Origin: Betaproteobacteria bacterium HGW-Betaproteobacteria-8
GTDB taxonomy: Bacteria; Pseudomonadota; Gammaproteobacteria; Burkholderiales; Methylophilaceae
Length of the DNA: 34,653 nucleotides
Assembly: GCA_002842135.1 (NCBI GenBank)
Contig: PHCD01000003.1
Span: forward strand, 1-34,653
Reading direction: 5' to 3'
Below, one piece after another: positions 1-8,044 of the stretch. Numbering within the stretch: the first letter of the stretch is position 1; every line of letters starts with the position of its first letter. Position numbers and translations under genes: made by a program. The notes below the pieces were generated by a model, which saw only the letters and a list, made by a program, of their open reading frames with translations, did not search any database and was not told the origin of the DNA.

Positions 1-1
1 G

Positions 2-493
2 GGTCAACTCACCCAGGCTGTGGTCTATGATCCGAATCGCAACGACCTGTTCACTGCGACCAAGGGCCGCGGTGCATTTCTCAATGATCGCCGCATCCGT
101 GTCACCAACCGCTTGAAATTGCAGGAATCGATCATCGGCACTGGCTTCCCGTTCCGTGACTTTACGCATCTCGATGCCTATCTCGCCATGTTCAAGGATA
201 TGGTGAAGAAGACCTCGGGCATCCGCCGTCCTGGTTCCGCTGCGCTGGATCTGGCCTATGTCGCAGCTGGCTGGTATGACGGTTTCTGGGAGATCGGCCT
301 GTCCAAGTGGGATATTGCTGCCGGTGCACTGCTGGTACAGGAGGCGGGCGGTATCGTCGGCGATTTTGAAGGCAATGAGAGCTGGATCGACAGCGGCAAC
401 ATCGTCGCCGCCAATCCCAAGGTATTTGCGCAGATTTTGCAAACCATCACGCCGCACCTGACACCGGAACTGAAATCACCGACCCAGAGCTAG
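2..493 (+). CDS. suhB: inositol-1-monophosphatase family protein SuhB, C-terminal part
   Basis: The gene is cut by the left window edge; the open frame runs in from base 2, so the GTG at 20 is not a true start. The visible 163 residues match the C-terminal two thirds of SuhB/inositol monophosphatase: VVYDPNRNDLFTATKG, GSAALDLAYVAAG, and the metal/substrate signature WDIAAGALLVQEAGG followed by GNIVAANP. The family hydrolyses inositol monophosphates with Mg2+, and in enterobacteria SuhB also takes part in rRNA antitermination with Nus factors. It ends 6 bases before mutS and in the same frame, so the two are probably cotranscribed. Confidence 0.93.
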   Translation, partial: GQLTQAVVYDPNRNDLFTATKGRGAFLNDRRIRVTNRLKLQESIIGTGFPFRDFTHLDAYLAMFKDMVKKTSGIRRPGSAALDLAYVAAGWYDGFWEIGLSKWDIAAGALLVQEAGGIVGDFEGNESWIDSGNIVAANPKVFAQILQTITPHLTPELKSPTQS

Positions 494-499
494 ACCTCC

Positions 500-3049
500 T
501 TGAACGACGACAGCCTGCAACAGCATACGCCCATGATGCGCCAGTACTGGGGCATCAAGGCGCAATACCCGGATATGCTGCTGTTTTACCGCATGGGCGA
601 CTTTTACGAGTTGTTTCATGAGGATGCGGAAAAGGCAGCGCGTCTGCTGGGCATCACGCTGACCAAACGCGGCAGTTCCAATGGCGAGCCGATCAGGATG
701 GCTGGCGTGCCGTATCACGCTGCCGAACAGTATCTGGCCAAGCTGGCCAAAATGGGCGAGGCGGTCGCCATCTGTGAGCAGGTCGGCGATCCGGCCAAGT
801 CCAAGGGGCCGGTCGAGCGCCAAGTCACCCGCATACTGACGCCGGGTACGCTGACCGACAGCGCGTTGTTAGATGAGTCGCGCGATAACCTGTTGATGGC
901 CATAGCCCCCGGTGATGGACTGCTGGGTCTGGCCCGCTTCAACCTGGCTTCCGGTCAGTTCGTGTTGAATGAGATCGCTCCCGGTTTGCTGGCACAGGAG
1001 CTGCAGCGTATTGCCCCGGCGGAGCTGTTGCTGGCGGACGATTTCTCGCATGCGGCAATCGATGCCATTAAATGCAGCAAGAAGCGGCTCGCGCCCTGGC
1101 AGTTTGATGCCGATTCTGCCCTGCAAACCCTCATCAAGCAGTTTGAAACCCATGATCTTGCCGGTTTCGGCGCTGGCGACCTGACGGCAGCCGTGGCCGC
1201 AGCCGGCGCCTTGCTGGATTACGTCAAGCATACCCAGCGCACGACGCTGCCGCATATCACCAGTTTGCAGGTAGAGCAGAGCCAGGATTACATCCAGCTC
1301 GATGCCGCTACCCGCCGCAACCTGGAAATCGATCAGACCCTGCAGGGTGAAGCCAAGCCTACACTGTATTCCTTGCTGGACACGACGCGGACTGCGATGG
1401 GTGCGCGTCTGTTGCGGCACTGGCTGCATCACCCGTTGCGCGATGTGCAGGCCATCAATGACCGACAGCAAGCGGTTGCAGCAATGCTCGGCTCGGATTA
1501 TCAGGCGCTCCGGGTGCTGTTATCCGAGGTGGGCGATATCGAGCGCATCAGTGCGCGTATCGCGTTGAAAACGGCACGGCCGCGCGATTTGTCAGGCTTG
1601 CGCGACAGCCTGCAGCAACTGCTTCTGTTGCAAGCGGCGGTGCAGCCAGATGCCCCGCTGTTGCAGCGATTGGCTGCCGGGTTGTACCCACCACAGGCCG
1701 TTATTTCATTGTTGCAGGCGGCGATCAGGCAGGAGCCGGCATCGGTACTGCGCGAAGGCGGCGTCATTGCTGACGGCTATGATACCGAGTTGGATGAACT
1801 GCGTGGCCTGCAGACCAACCATGGTGATTTTCTGTTGCAATTCGAAGCGCAGGAAAAGGAGCGCAGCGGTATCGCCAACCTGAAGGTCGAATATAACAGC
1901 GTGCACGGCTTCTATATCGAGATCAGCCGCGCACAGGCAGAGAATGCGCCGCCTGAATACAGGCGCCGGCAGACCCTGAAGAATGTAGAGCGCTTCATCA
2001 CGCCTGAATTGAAAGCTTTTGAAGACAAGGTACTTTCCGCCAATGAGCGTGCGCTGAGCCGCGAAAAAGCGCTGTATGAGGAGGTTCTGCAAGCCTTGCT
2101 GCCGCATATCCCGGACCTGCAGCGCAATGCCTCTGCCGTGGCGCAACTGGATGTTTTAAGCACTTTCGCCGAACGGGCAGAGGCCTTGAACTATGTCGCG
2201 CCGGAGTTTAGTCAGGAGGCCGGTCTGGAAATCGCGGGCGGCCGTCACCCGGTCGTGGAGCAGATCGCGCAGCCGTTCATTGCCAACGATGTCGCACTTA
2301 GCCCCTATCGCCAGCTGTTGCTGATTACCGGGCCCAATATGGGGGGTAAATCGACTTTCATGCGGCAGACCGCATTGATCGTCCTGCTGGCGCATTGCGG
2401 TTGCTACGTGCCTGCGGTTTCTGCGCGCATAGGCACGATAGACCGTATCTTTACGCGCATCGGCGCTTCTGACGATCTGGCCGGTGGCCGTTCGACCTTC
2501 ATGGTGGAAATGACCGAGACAGCCAATATTCTGCACAACGCGACGCAACACAGCCTGGTGTTGCTGGACGAGATCGGTCGCGGTACCTCGACCTTCGATG
2601 GCTTGTCGCTGGCGTGGGCGGTCGCGCGTCAGTTGCTGGAGAAGAATCGCAGCTATACCTTGTTTGCCACACATTATTTCGAGTTGACGCGCATTGTCGA
2701 GGAATTCAAGCAGGCGGCCAATGTGCACCTCGATGCGGTCGAGCATGGCAAGGGCATTGTCTTTCTGCATCGGGTGGAAGAGGGGCCGGCCAGCCAGAGT
2801 TATGGCTTGCAAGTCGCCCAGCTGGCAGGCATCCCTAAATCAGTGGTGGCCATGGCCAAACGCAAGCTGGCGCAACTGGAGCAGCAGAATATCCAGGCTG
2901 GACCCCAGGGCGATATGTTCGCCGAACCCGAGACTCCAAACGACGTACCCCAACACCCTGCGGTGACGGAACTGGAAACGATAGAGCCGGATGAACTGAC
3001 GCCGCGCCAAGCACTGGAAGTGCTATATCAGCTGAAAAAACTGATATAG
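500..3049 (+). CDS. mutS: DNA mismatch repair protein MutS
   Basis: An 849-residue MutS of usual length, which recognises mismatches and starts methyl-directed repair with MutL. The N-terminal mismatch-binding motif GDFYELF (Phe-x-Glu) lies near residue 30. The C-terminal ATPase has Walker A GPNMGGKS (about 611-618) and the Walker B/signature region [14 protein letters not shown] (about 688-701). The start is TTG at 500: an in-frame TAG lies at 491 and similarity to MutS begins at HTPMM, ahead of the next ATG, so nothing longer is possible and the later ATG would cut conserved sequence. No good Shine-Dalgarno is seen, so translation may depend on coupling to suhB. Confidence 0.97.
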   Translation: MNDDSLQQHTPMMRQYWGIKAQYPDMLLFYRMGDFYELFHEDAEKAARLLGITLTKRGSSNGEPIRMAGVPYHAAEQYLAKLAKMGEAVAICEQVGDPAKSKGPVERQVTRILTPGTLTDSALLDESRDNLLMAIAPGDGLLGLARFNLASGQFVLNEIAPGLLAQELQRIAPAELLLADDFSHAAIDAIKCSKKRLAPWQFDADSALQTLIKQFETHDLAGFGAGDLTAAVAAAGALLDYVKHTQRTTLPHITSLQVEQSQDYIQLDAATRRNLEIDQTLQGEAKPTLYSLLDTTRTAMGARLLRHWLHHPLRDVQAINDRQQAVAAMLGSDYQALRVLLSEVGDIERISARIALKTARPRDLSGLRDSLQQLLLLQAAVQPDAPLLQRLAAGLYPPQAVISLLQAAIRQEPASVLREGGVIADGYDTELDELRGLQTNHGDFLLQFEAQEKERSGIANLKVEYNSVHGFYIEISRAQAENAPPEYRRRQTLKNVERFITPELKAFEDKVLSANERALSREKALYEEVLQALLPHIPDLQRNASAVAQLDVLSTFAERAEALNYVAPEFSQEAGLEIAGGRHPVVEQIAQPFIANDVALSPYRQLLLITGPNMGGKSTFMRQTALIVLLAHCGCYVPAVSARIGTIDRIFTRIGASDDLAGGRSTFMVEMTETANILHNATQHSLVLLDEIGRGTSTFDGLSLAWAVARQLLEKNRSYTLFATHYFELTRIVEEFKQAANVHLDAVEHGKGIVFLHRVEEGPASQSYGLQVAQLAGIPKSVVAMAKRKLAQLEQQNIQAGPQGDMFAEPETPNDVPQHPAVTELETIEPDELTPRQALEVLYQLKKLI

Positions 3050-3060
3050 CGCCTGAATTG

Positions 3061-3101
3061 AAATCGGCTGACGGTCATCATGATGACTTGTCAGCCGATT
3101 T
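3061..3101. terminator. nested hairpin between convergent mutS and slyD
   Basis: A perfect 12-bp inverted repeat, AAATCGGCTGAC (3061-3072) and GTCAGCCGATTT (3090-3101), encloses a 17-base loop. Inside the loop is a second perfect 14-base palindrome, GTCATCATGATGAC (3074-3087). It lies between the mutS stop and the slyD stop, where a bidirectional terminator would be expected. There is no strong T-run on either side, so intrinsic termination is probable but not certain. Confidence 0.6.
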
Positions 3102-3139
3102 GACTCTAATGTAGAAGAGTTACTGCAGGTGAACCGGAT

Positions 3140-3622
3140 TTAGTGGTGATGATGACCGCCTGCGCCATGTACATGGCCATGCTCGACTTCTTCCTTGACT
3201 GCGCTGCGAACGCCAGTCACTGTGGCTTTGAACAGAACACGTTCACCAGCCCAGGGGTGGTTGCCGTCAACAATGACCTTGCCGTCCTGGATATCGGTGA
3301 TGGTGTAAAGAATTACTTCGCCGGACTCGTCCTCACCTTCGAATTGCATGCCCACTTTCAGTTCTTCCGTAGGGAATGCAGAAGCTGGTTCTATCTGAAC
3401 CAATTCTTCATCGTAATCGCCGAATGCGTCTGCCGGTTCCAGGCCGATCTCGATGCTGTCGCCGACAGACTTGCCGTGCAGTTCTTCCTCAACACGCGGG
3501 AAAATATTGTCATATCCGCCATGCAGGTAGCTAACAGGTTCCGCGCTTGATTCAAGCACATTGCCTTCGCTATCGCGGAGTTCGTAAGTCATTGAAACAA
3601 CTGTATTCATGGCAATTTGCAT
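3140..3622 (-). CDS. slyD: FKBP-type peptidyl-prolyl isomerase, SlyD-like
   Basis: A 160-residue SlyD-type isomerase/chaperone: a split FKBP domain (VVSMTYELRDSEGNVLESS at the N-terminus, IFPRVEEELHGKSVGD, EPADAFGDYDEELV) with an inserted insert-in-flap chaperone domain, then a histidine-rich tail ending HGHVHGAGGHHHH. SlyD proteins catalyse proline isomerisation and bind nickel through such tails, delivering it for hydrogenase or urease maturation in some bacteria; no such enzyme is visible here. The first ATG is preferred because GAAGG lies 10 bases upstream of it; the next Met, four codons in, has none. It follows bcp by 16 bases and is probably in one operon with it. Confidence 0.9.
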   Translation of the reverse strand: MQIAMNTVVSMTYELRDSEGNVLESSAEPVSYLHGGYDNIFPRVEEELHGKSVGDSIEIGLEPADAFGDYDEELVQIEPASAFPTEELKVGMQFEGEDESGEVILYTITDIQDGKVIVDGNHPWAGERVLFKATVTGVRSAVKEEVEHGHVHGAGGHHHH

Positions 3623-3638
3623 GATAAAGGTACCTTCA

Positions 3639-4100
3639 TTAGATTGATTTAATAATATTCAGCACTTCGTGGGCGTGTCCTTTTGCGGCAACGCCATACA
3701 GGCAGTGGTGTATTTTACCCTCAGGATTGATGATGAAGGTCGATCGCAATATACCCATTTTGCGGGCACCATCAATTTCTTTTTCCTGCCAGACCCCATA
3801 TTTGTCGCATACCTTGCCTTCTTCGTCAGAAACCAGCTGAATGCTCAGGCCATGTTTGTCGCGAAAGCTGGCATGCGTGATGCAGTCATCCTTGCTGACC
3901 CCAATTACCACCGTATTGAATTTTGCAAACTCTTCTTCGAGATCACTGAATTCAATGGCTTCGACAGTGCAGCCTGGAGTGTCATCTTTAGGGTAAAAAT
4001 AGAGCACCACATTCCTGCCGCGTAATCTGGAAAGCTTGAACATTTCCATATCGGCATCAGGCATCGAAAAGTCGGGGGCGAGGTCGCCAGTCTGCAACAT
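3639..4100 (-). CDS. bcp: thioredoxin-dependent peroxiredoxin, Bcp/PrxQ type
   Basis: With the ATG at 4100 the protein is 153 residues, the normal Bcp length, beginning MLQTGDLAPDFSMPDAD. It has the peroxidatic Cys motif YPKDDTPGCT and the FR/STFIINPEGKI end of the thioredoxin fold. It reduces H2O2 and organic hydroperoxides with thioredoxin in the cytoplasm. The resolving Cys usually five residues after the peroxidatic one (GCTxxxC) is replaced by Ile (GCTVEAI). Other cysteines (DDCIT, GKVCDK, HHCLYG) may substitute, or it may work as a 1-Cys enzyme. The open frame continues 20 codons upstream to a TTG, but those residues do not look like Bcp. Confidence 0.92.
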   Translation of the reverse strand: MLQTGDLAPDFSMPDADMEMFKLSRLRGRNVVLYFYPKDDTPGCTVEAIEFSDLEEEFAKFNTVVIGVSKDDCITHASFRDKHGLSIQLVSDEEGKVCDKYGVWQEKEIDGARKMGILRSTFIINPEGKIHHCLYGVAAKGHAHEVLNIIKSI

Positions 4101-4159
4101 AAGGGGATTTACCGAATGACGATGATTCGATTTTAACCTATTTCTATTAGCGGATTGCA

Positions 4160-5341
4160 ATGCGCTATTATGTCACGATGAAAAAATCCCAGAAAAATCC
4201 AGTGCAATCTGCAACACAGAAAGTCCTGCTGGGCGGTATCTCGCCCAAACAGTTCCTGAAAGAATACTGGCAGAAAAAGCCCTTGCTGATACGTCAAGCC
4301 ATCCCTGGTTTTAATGGGATTCTGGATGCAAACGAACTTGCCGGCCTGGCTTGTGAGGAGGATGCACAGTCACGCCTAATACGATTTTCCCGTGGCAAAT
4401 GGCTGCTTGAAAACGGACCTTTTGCCGAAGAGCGATTCTCCCGGCTGCCGAAGACAAACTGGACCTTGCTGGTGCAGGGTGTCAATCACCATCTGCCTGA
4501 AGCGGCGGAGCTGTTGCAGTTGTTCAATTTTATTCCGCATGCACGGCTGGATGACCTGATGGTCAGCTATGCGCCGGATGGTGGCGGCGTAGGCCCTCAT
4601 TTTGATTCCTATGATGTGTTTTTATTGCAGGGGCTCGGCCAGCGTCGCTGGCGCATCAGTTCCCAGACGGACTTGTCTCTGGTCGAAGGCGCACCACTGA
4701 GGATTCTGCAGAATTTTGATACGGCGCAGGAATATCTGCTGGAGGCTGGCGATATGTTGTATCTGCCGCCGCACCTTGCCCATTGGGGTATTGCAGTTGG
4801 TGAGTGCATGACCTATTCGATCGGCTTCAGGGCGCCGTCGGCACAGGAGCTGGCAACCCAGTTTCTTGGCTATTTGCAGGAAAATATTGCACTTCAAGGC
4901 ATGTATAGCGATCGTAATCTGGCATTGCAGAAACATCCCGCGGAGATCAGTGAGGATATGGTCAAGCGCGTCTATGCCGGTTTGAAGAAAGTGCGCTGGA
5001 ACAAGCATATGGTTGGCGAGTTCCTGGCTCAGTATCTTTCCGAACCCAAACCCCATATTGTGTTTAGTGCGCCACCAGAGGTGACGATGAAGCACTTTCA
5101 AAAAACCATTCTCGCCAAAGGTTTGAGGCTGGATCTGAAAACCCAGGCGTTGTTCTTTGATAAATCGGTTTTCCTCAATGGTGAGCGTGTAGAAATGCAG
5201 GATGGCTGGACGGCATGTCTCCAGTACCTGGCGGATTATAGAAACCTGCCCGCCGACAGGCTGACAGGACAGGACGCCAATCTGCTGGGACTGTTTTATA
5301 GCTGGTATCAATCCGGTTATTTGCATTGCAATCAGGGCTAG
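4160..5341 (+). CDS. roxA: JmjC-type cupin dioxygenase, RoxA/YcfD-like ribosomal protein arginine hydroxylase
   Basis: A 393-residue cupin-fold 2-oxoglutarate/Fe(II) dioxygenase. The metal triad is visible as H147-x-D149 in GPHFDSYDVFLLQ and H208 in HLAHWGIAVG. The N-terminus (FLKEYWQKKPLLIRQA) and the long C-terminal region match YcfD/RoxA, which hydroxylates an arginine of ribosomal protein L16 in E. coli. The substrate here is inferred from family similarity. The start could be ATG 4160 or ATG 4178; neither has a strong Shine-Dalgarno. It is divergent from bcp, and the two genes downstream are close enough to share its transcript. Confidence 0.88.
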   Translation: MRYYVTMKKSQKNPVQSATQKVLLGGISPKQFLKEYWQKKPLLIRQAIPGFNGILDANELAGLACEEDAQSRLIRFSRGKWLLENGPFAEERFSRLPKTNWTLLVQGVNHHLPEAAELLQLFNFIPHARLDDLMVSYAPDGGGVGPHFDSYDVFLLQGLGQRRWRISSQTDLSLVEGAPLRILQNFDTAQEYLLEAGDMLYLPPHLAHWGIAVGECMTYSIGFRAPSAQELATQFLGYLQENIALQGMYSDRNLALQKHPAEISEDMVKRVYAGLKKVRWNKHMVGEFLAQYLSEPKPHIVFSAPPEVTMKHFQKTILAKGLRLDLKTQALFFDKSVFLNGERVEMQDGWTACLQYLADYRNLPADRLTGQDANLLGLFYSWYQSGYLHCNQG

Positions 5342-5362
5342 GCGGCGACAGGAGCTTAATCA

Positions 5363-5860
5363 ATGAGCGATAACTATGAACTGATACCGAACCAGGTGGT
5401 GTTGGGTGAACGCAATTACGAAGCGGCAACTGCGTTGATGTTGGCAAATGCGCAACGTGAATTGAAGATATTCGATCCTGACCTCAGCCGCGGCGCCTAC
5501 CAGAGTTTGCAGGTGTATGACTTGCTGCAAAATTTTCTGGCGAGAGACAAGCTCAATCACCTGACCATTATTTTGCATGACAGCAGTTTTTTCAGTACAC
5601 GATGCCCCCGGTTGATTGAGCTGATGAAGCGATATACCCACGCCATCACCGTTTACCTGACGGATGAACAGGGGATGGTGGCGCAAGACGCCTTTGTATT
5701 GGCGGATCGTGGTGACTATTTGCACCGCTTTCATGTCGACCATGCCAGGTTCAAGTACTCTCAGGGCGATGAAGTGGCGGCGCGACCATTGCACGAACGT
5801 TTCGATCAATTGCTGGAAGTTACGCATTCCAGGTTGAGTATCGGTGCGGTAGGCTTGTAA
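5363..5860 (+). CDS. DUF7931 domain protein, function unknown
   Basis: A 165-residue soluble protein with no signal peptide. It resembles the DUF7931 family, seen near RoxA-type genes in betaproteobacteria and distantly like phospholipase-D-fold proteins. Visible blocks are LKIFDPDLSRGAY, LTIILHDSSFFSTRCPRL and ADRGDYLHRFHVDHARFKYS. No HKD motif characteristic of active phospholipase D is present, so catalysis is doubtful. A good ribosome site (AGGAG at 5350-5354) precedes the ATG. Its stop overlaps the next start as TAATG, indicating translational coupling with the secretin-like gene. Confidence 0.75.
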   Translation: MSDNYELIPNQVVLGERNYEAATALMLANAQRELKIFDPDLSRGAYQSLQVYDLLQNFLARDKLNHLTIILHDSSFFSTRCPRLIELMKRYTHAITVYLTDEQGMVAQDAFVLADRGDYLHRFHVDHARFKYSQGDEVAARPLHERFDQLLEVTHSRLSIGAVGL

Positions 5861-6681
5861 TGAAGCGGCCCTCTGCTCTCATCTTTGTTGTTTTTCTGTT
5901 GTTGGGTATCGCGCTCCAGACCGCAGTCAAAGCTGCTGACCAGTTCAAGATCATTACATTGCAGCATCGTTTTGCGCAGGATATCTTGCCCATGATCGAG
6001 CCACTGCTTGGTCCTGATGAAGCAGCCCGGGCAATCGACAATCATCTCGTGGTCAGTGCCAGTGCCGATCGGCTAGTGCAGATAGAAGCGCTGGTAAAAC
6101 AACTGGATGTGGCGCGGAAGAATGTCAGGATCACTGTCAGCCATTCTGCGGGCAATGAATCGCAGCGGCTTGGAGTCGGTGCTACTGGCAGGGGGCGAGT
6201 TGGCGATGTTGAAATCGCGCTTCCACGCAACGCCAGGGAGGGCGTCAATATTGATCTTTATGACAGCAGTGTGCACAGTGAAGGCAGCGGCACGGAGTTT
6301 TTGAGTGTGGTCGATGGTGAACGTGCATTCATTCGTGTCGGCCAATCCATACCTTATACGCAGCAATGGGTGGTGCTGACCAGGCGTTATGTCCATGTGC
6401 AGCAAAGTACCGAGTTCCATGACATTACGACAGGTTTTGCAGTCAGGCCGCGTTATGTCGGTGATCTTGTCGAGCTGGAGATCACCCCCAGAATTGCCAG
6501 CCTGAGTCATGCGGGATTCATTGATTTTGAAGAACTTAGTACTGTCGTTCGGATATCCCCGGGTGAGTGGTTTGATCTTGGGGGCAATATGCAAAACCGG
6601 GATGAAGTGAGCCGTGAAATTCTGTCGATTAAGCGGAGTTCTGCTGAAAGTAAATCCACCTTGAGAATCAGGGTGGATTAA
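5860..6681 (+). CDS. orphan secretin-like periplasmic protein
   Basis: A 273-residue protein with a clear Sec signal peptide (hydrophobic FVVFLLLGIALQ, likely cleavage after AVKA). Residues about 30-90 resemble a secretin N-domain (NolW-like: ITLQHRFAQDILPMIEPLL, LVVSASADRLVQIEALVKQLD). The rest resembles part of a secretin C-terminal domain (ERAFIRVGQSIPY, VGDLVELEITPRI, GEWFDLGG). At this length it lacks the several N-domains of a true type II/III/IV pilus secretin, and no secretion genes are near. It could be a minor outer-membrane or periplasmic assembly factor; the role is unknown. It overlaps the DUF7931 gene by one base. Confidence 0.72.
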   Translation: MKRPSALIFVVFLLLGIALQTAVKAADQFKIITLQHRFAQDILPMIEPLLGPDEAARAIDNHLVVSASADRLVQIEALVKQLDVARKNVRITVSHSAGNESQRLGVGATGRGRVGDVEIALPRNAREGVNIDLYDSSVHSEGSGTEFLSVVDGERAFIRVGQSIPYTQQWVVLTRRYVHVQQSTEFHDITTGFAVRPRYVGDLVELEITPRIASLSHAGFIDFEELSTVVRISPGEWFDLGGNMQNRDEVSREILSIKRSSAESKSTLRIRVD

Positions 6682-6879
6682 AAGTCAGGCAATAAACAAA
6701 AAAATTTTCAAAAATGCTGGAACTACCTAAAGAGACTATGTTTTTTTATTTTAGAACTGCTAGAATTCGCTCACTCGGACAGTCAATGTTGATGGCATCT
6801 TTTGGGTTAATCAAATAGACGCTCCGTACCAGGCCAAATTTTTGTTTATCTATCCAATTTATACTAAGGAATACTAAAA

Positions 6880-7092
6880 ATGACACGTTCTGCTCTGTTA
6901 GCTGCACTCTTGGCTCTTGCTTTGACTGCTTGCGGTCAAAAAGAAGAAGCTGCTCCAGTTGAAGAAGCACCTGCTGTTGAAGAAGTAGCACCTGCTGCTG
7001 AAGAAGCTGCTCCAGTTGAAGAAGTAGCACCTGCTGCTGAAGAAGCTGCTCCAGCTGAAGAAGCACCTGCTGCTGAAGAAGCTGCTCAGTAA
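6880..7092 (+). CDS. small Ala/Glu/Pro-repeat lipoprotein
   Basis: A 70-residue predicted lipoprotein: signal sequence MTRSALLAALLALALTACG with lipobox LTAC (Cys 18). The mature chain is almost only Ala, Glu, Pro and Val in EEAAPVEEAP-type repeats, so it should be acidic and disordered, tethered to a membrane. The DNA holds an exact 39-bp tandem duplication. Codons are strongly biased to GCT, GAA and CCT/CCA, unlike neighbouring genes, which suggests high expression or recent repeat growth. AAGGA (6866-6870) sits 9 bases before the ATG, and a strong terminator follows, so it is a single-gene unit. Function unknown; it could be a cell-wall or envelope spacer. Confidence 0.8.
   Translation: MTRSALLAALLALALTACGQKEEAAPVEEAPAVEEVAPAAEEAAPVEEVAPAAEEAAPAEEAPAAEEAAQ
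6976..7053 (+). repeat. exact 39-bp tandem duplication inside the lipoprotein gene
   Basis: Two identical consecutive 39-base units (6976-7014 and 7015-7053), each starting GTTGAAGAAG and ending GCTGCTCCA. A third, shorter variant follows to about 7089. Each unit adds 13 residues in frame, so slippage would change protein length without a frameshift. Confidence 0.9.
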
Positions 7093-7131
7093 TTAAGTAA
7101 TACGGTTGGATGATTGAATCATCTGATTGAT

Positions 7132-7162
7132 AAAAAAGCCGACGTCACCCGTCGGCTTTTTT
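7132..7162. terminator. bidirectional Rho-independent terminator
   Basis: Perfect stem AAAAAAGCCGACG (7132-7144) and CGTCGGCTTTTTT (7150-7162) around the loop TCACC. There is a six-T run on the plus strand and, by symmetry, a six-T run on the minus strand. It ends the lipoprotein transcript and can also end the leftward dapA-bamC-MBL transcript, whose last stop is at 7258. Confidence 0.95.
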
Positions 7163-7257
7163 ATTCCCCTCATTGGCAACGGGATTCAACCTGGATAACG
7201 AACTTTGCAAGGCTCGCTATATAACCATGCACAGTTTGAACAACCAGCACAGTCTGA

Positions 7258-8031
7258 TTACAGTATCTCGCGCCAGCCAAATCCGTTGGACTGGTCAGCA
7301 ATGCCCACCCATTCTTCTTCGCAATTCAGTACCCGGCTCAGTGCCTGTCTGACCAATGCTGGATGATTGTTTTTGGCGCTCAGGTGTGCCGCAACAATGT
7401 GTTGCAGTCTGCAGTTGTCCAGTTTGGAGAGGAGAGCGGCCGAGCTGGTGTTGTCGAGGTGGCCAAGCCGACTTTTGACGCGCTGCTTGAGCGGCCATGC
7501 ATAGGGGCCATTCATCAGCATTTCAATATCATGATTGCATTCCAGCACCAAAGCGTCGCATCCACTTAAAACCTGCTCGATATGCGAAGTGGATGTGCCG
7601 GTATCCGTTAGTACACCAAGTTTATGGATGCCATTGCTGAAGGTGAATTGCACAGGTTCGCGGGCATCATGGGGGACCGGGAAAGGTTGGACCTCGATAC
7701 TCTCGATTGCCAGGGACTCATGGCTATCGATGACATGCATCTTGAAGTCAGGCTGGGATGGGAAATAACGTTCTGACATGGTCAATGTGCCATGTGTCAG
7801 CCAGACAGGGATTTGATATTTGTTGGCAAACTTGAAAACGCCGCCGGCATGATCATCATGCTCATGGGTGACCAGTATGCCAGTCAGTGCCTCAGGAGGA
7901 ATATCCAGCCGGGCCAGCCGGCTTTGGATTTCACGCAAGCCAAAGCCGCAATCAAGAAGAAGGCGTGTACTGCCTTCTTCTATTATCAGGGCGTTGCCGG
8001 CGCTGCCGCTGCCAAGTGAAGCAAAACGCAT
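7258..8031 (-). CDS. MBL-fold metallohydrolase, YycJ/WalJ type
   Basis: A 257-residue metallo-beta-lactamase-fold hydrolase. It starts MRFASLGSGSAGNALIIE, as in YycJ-type proteins, and has the metal motif THEHDDHAGG (H56, H58, D60, H61). Later ligands are in PFPVPHDA, GVLTDTGT and AAHLSAKNNH. Members have been described as exonuclease-like or of unknown substrate; the reaction cannot be read from sequence. It is the last gene of the leftward dapA-bamC unit, 13 bases after bamC, an arrangement frequent in betaproteobacteria. Confidence 0.88.
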   Translation of the reverse strand: MRFASLGSGSAGNALIIEEGSTRLLLDCGFGLREIQSRLARLDIPPEALTGILVTHEHDDHAGGVFKFANKYQIPVWLTHGTLTMSERYFPSQPDFKMHVIDSHESLAIESIEVQPFPVPHDAREPVQFTFSNGIHKLGVLTDTGTSTSHIEQVLSGCDALVLECNHDIEMLMNGPYAWPLKQRVKSRLGHLDNTSSAALLSKLDNCRLQHIVAAHLSAKNNHPALVRQALSRVLNCEEEWVGIADQSNGFGWREIL

Positions 8032-8044
8032 GGCAGCGGAAGGG

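Noticed and set aside
4101..4160. 20-codon TTG-start extension of Bcp
   Set aside because: It would overlap the divergent gene start, uses TTG, and the residues precede the normal family start; ATG 4100 gives the standard length.
4622..5326. 234-codon open frame opposite the ribosomal oxygenase gene
   Set aside because: The plus-strand gene has clear metal-binding motifs; the reverse frame shows none and no ribosome site.
6946..7089. Tandem repeats as a CRISPR-like array
   Set aside because: There are no unique spacers; the repeats are contiguous and coding.
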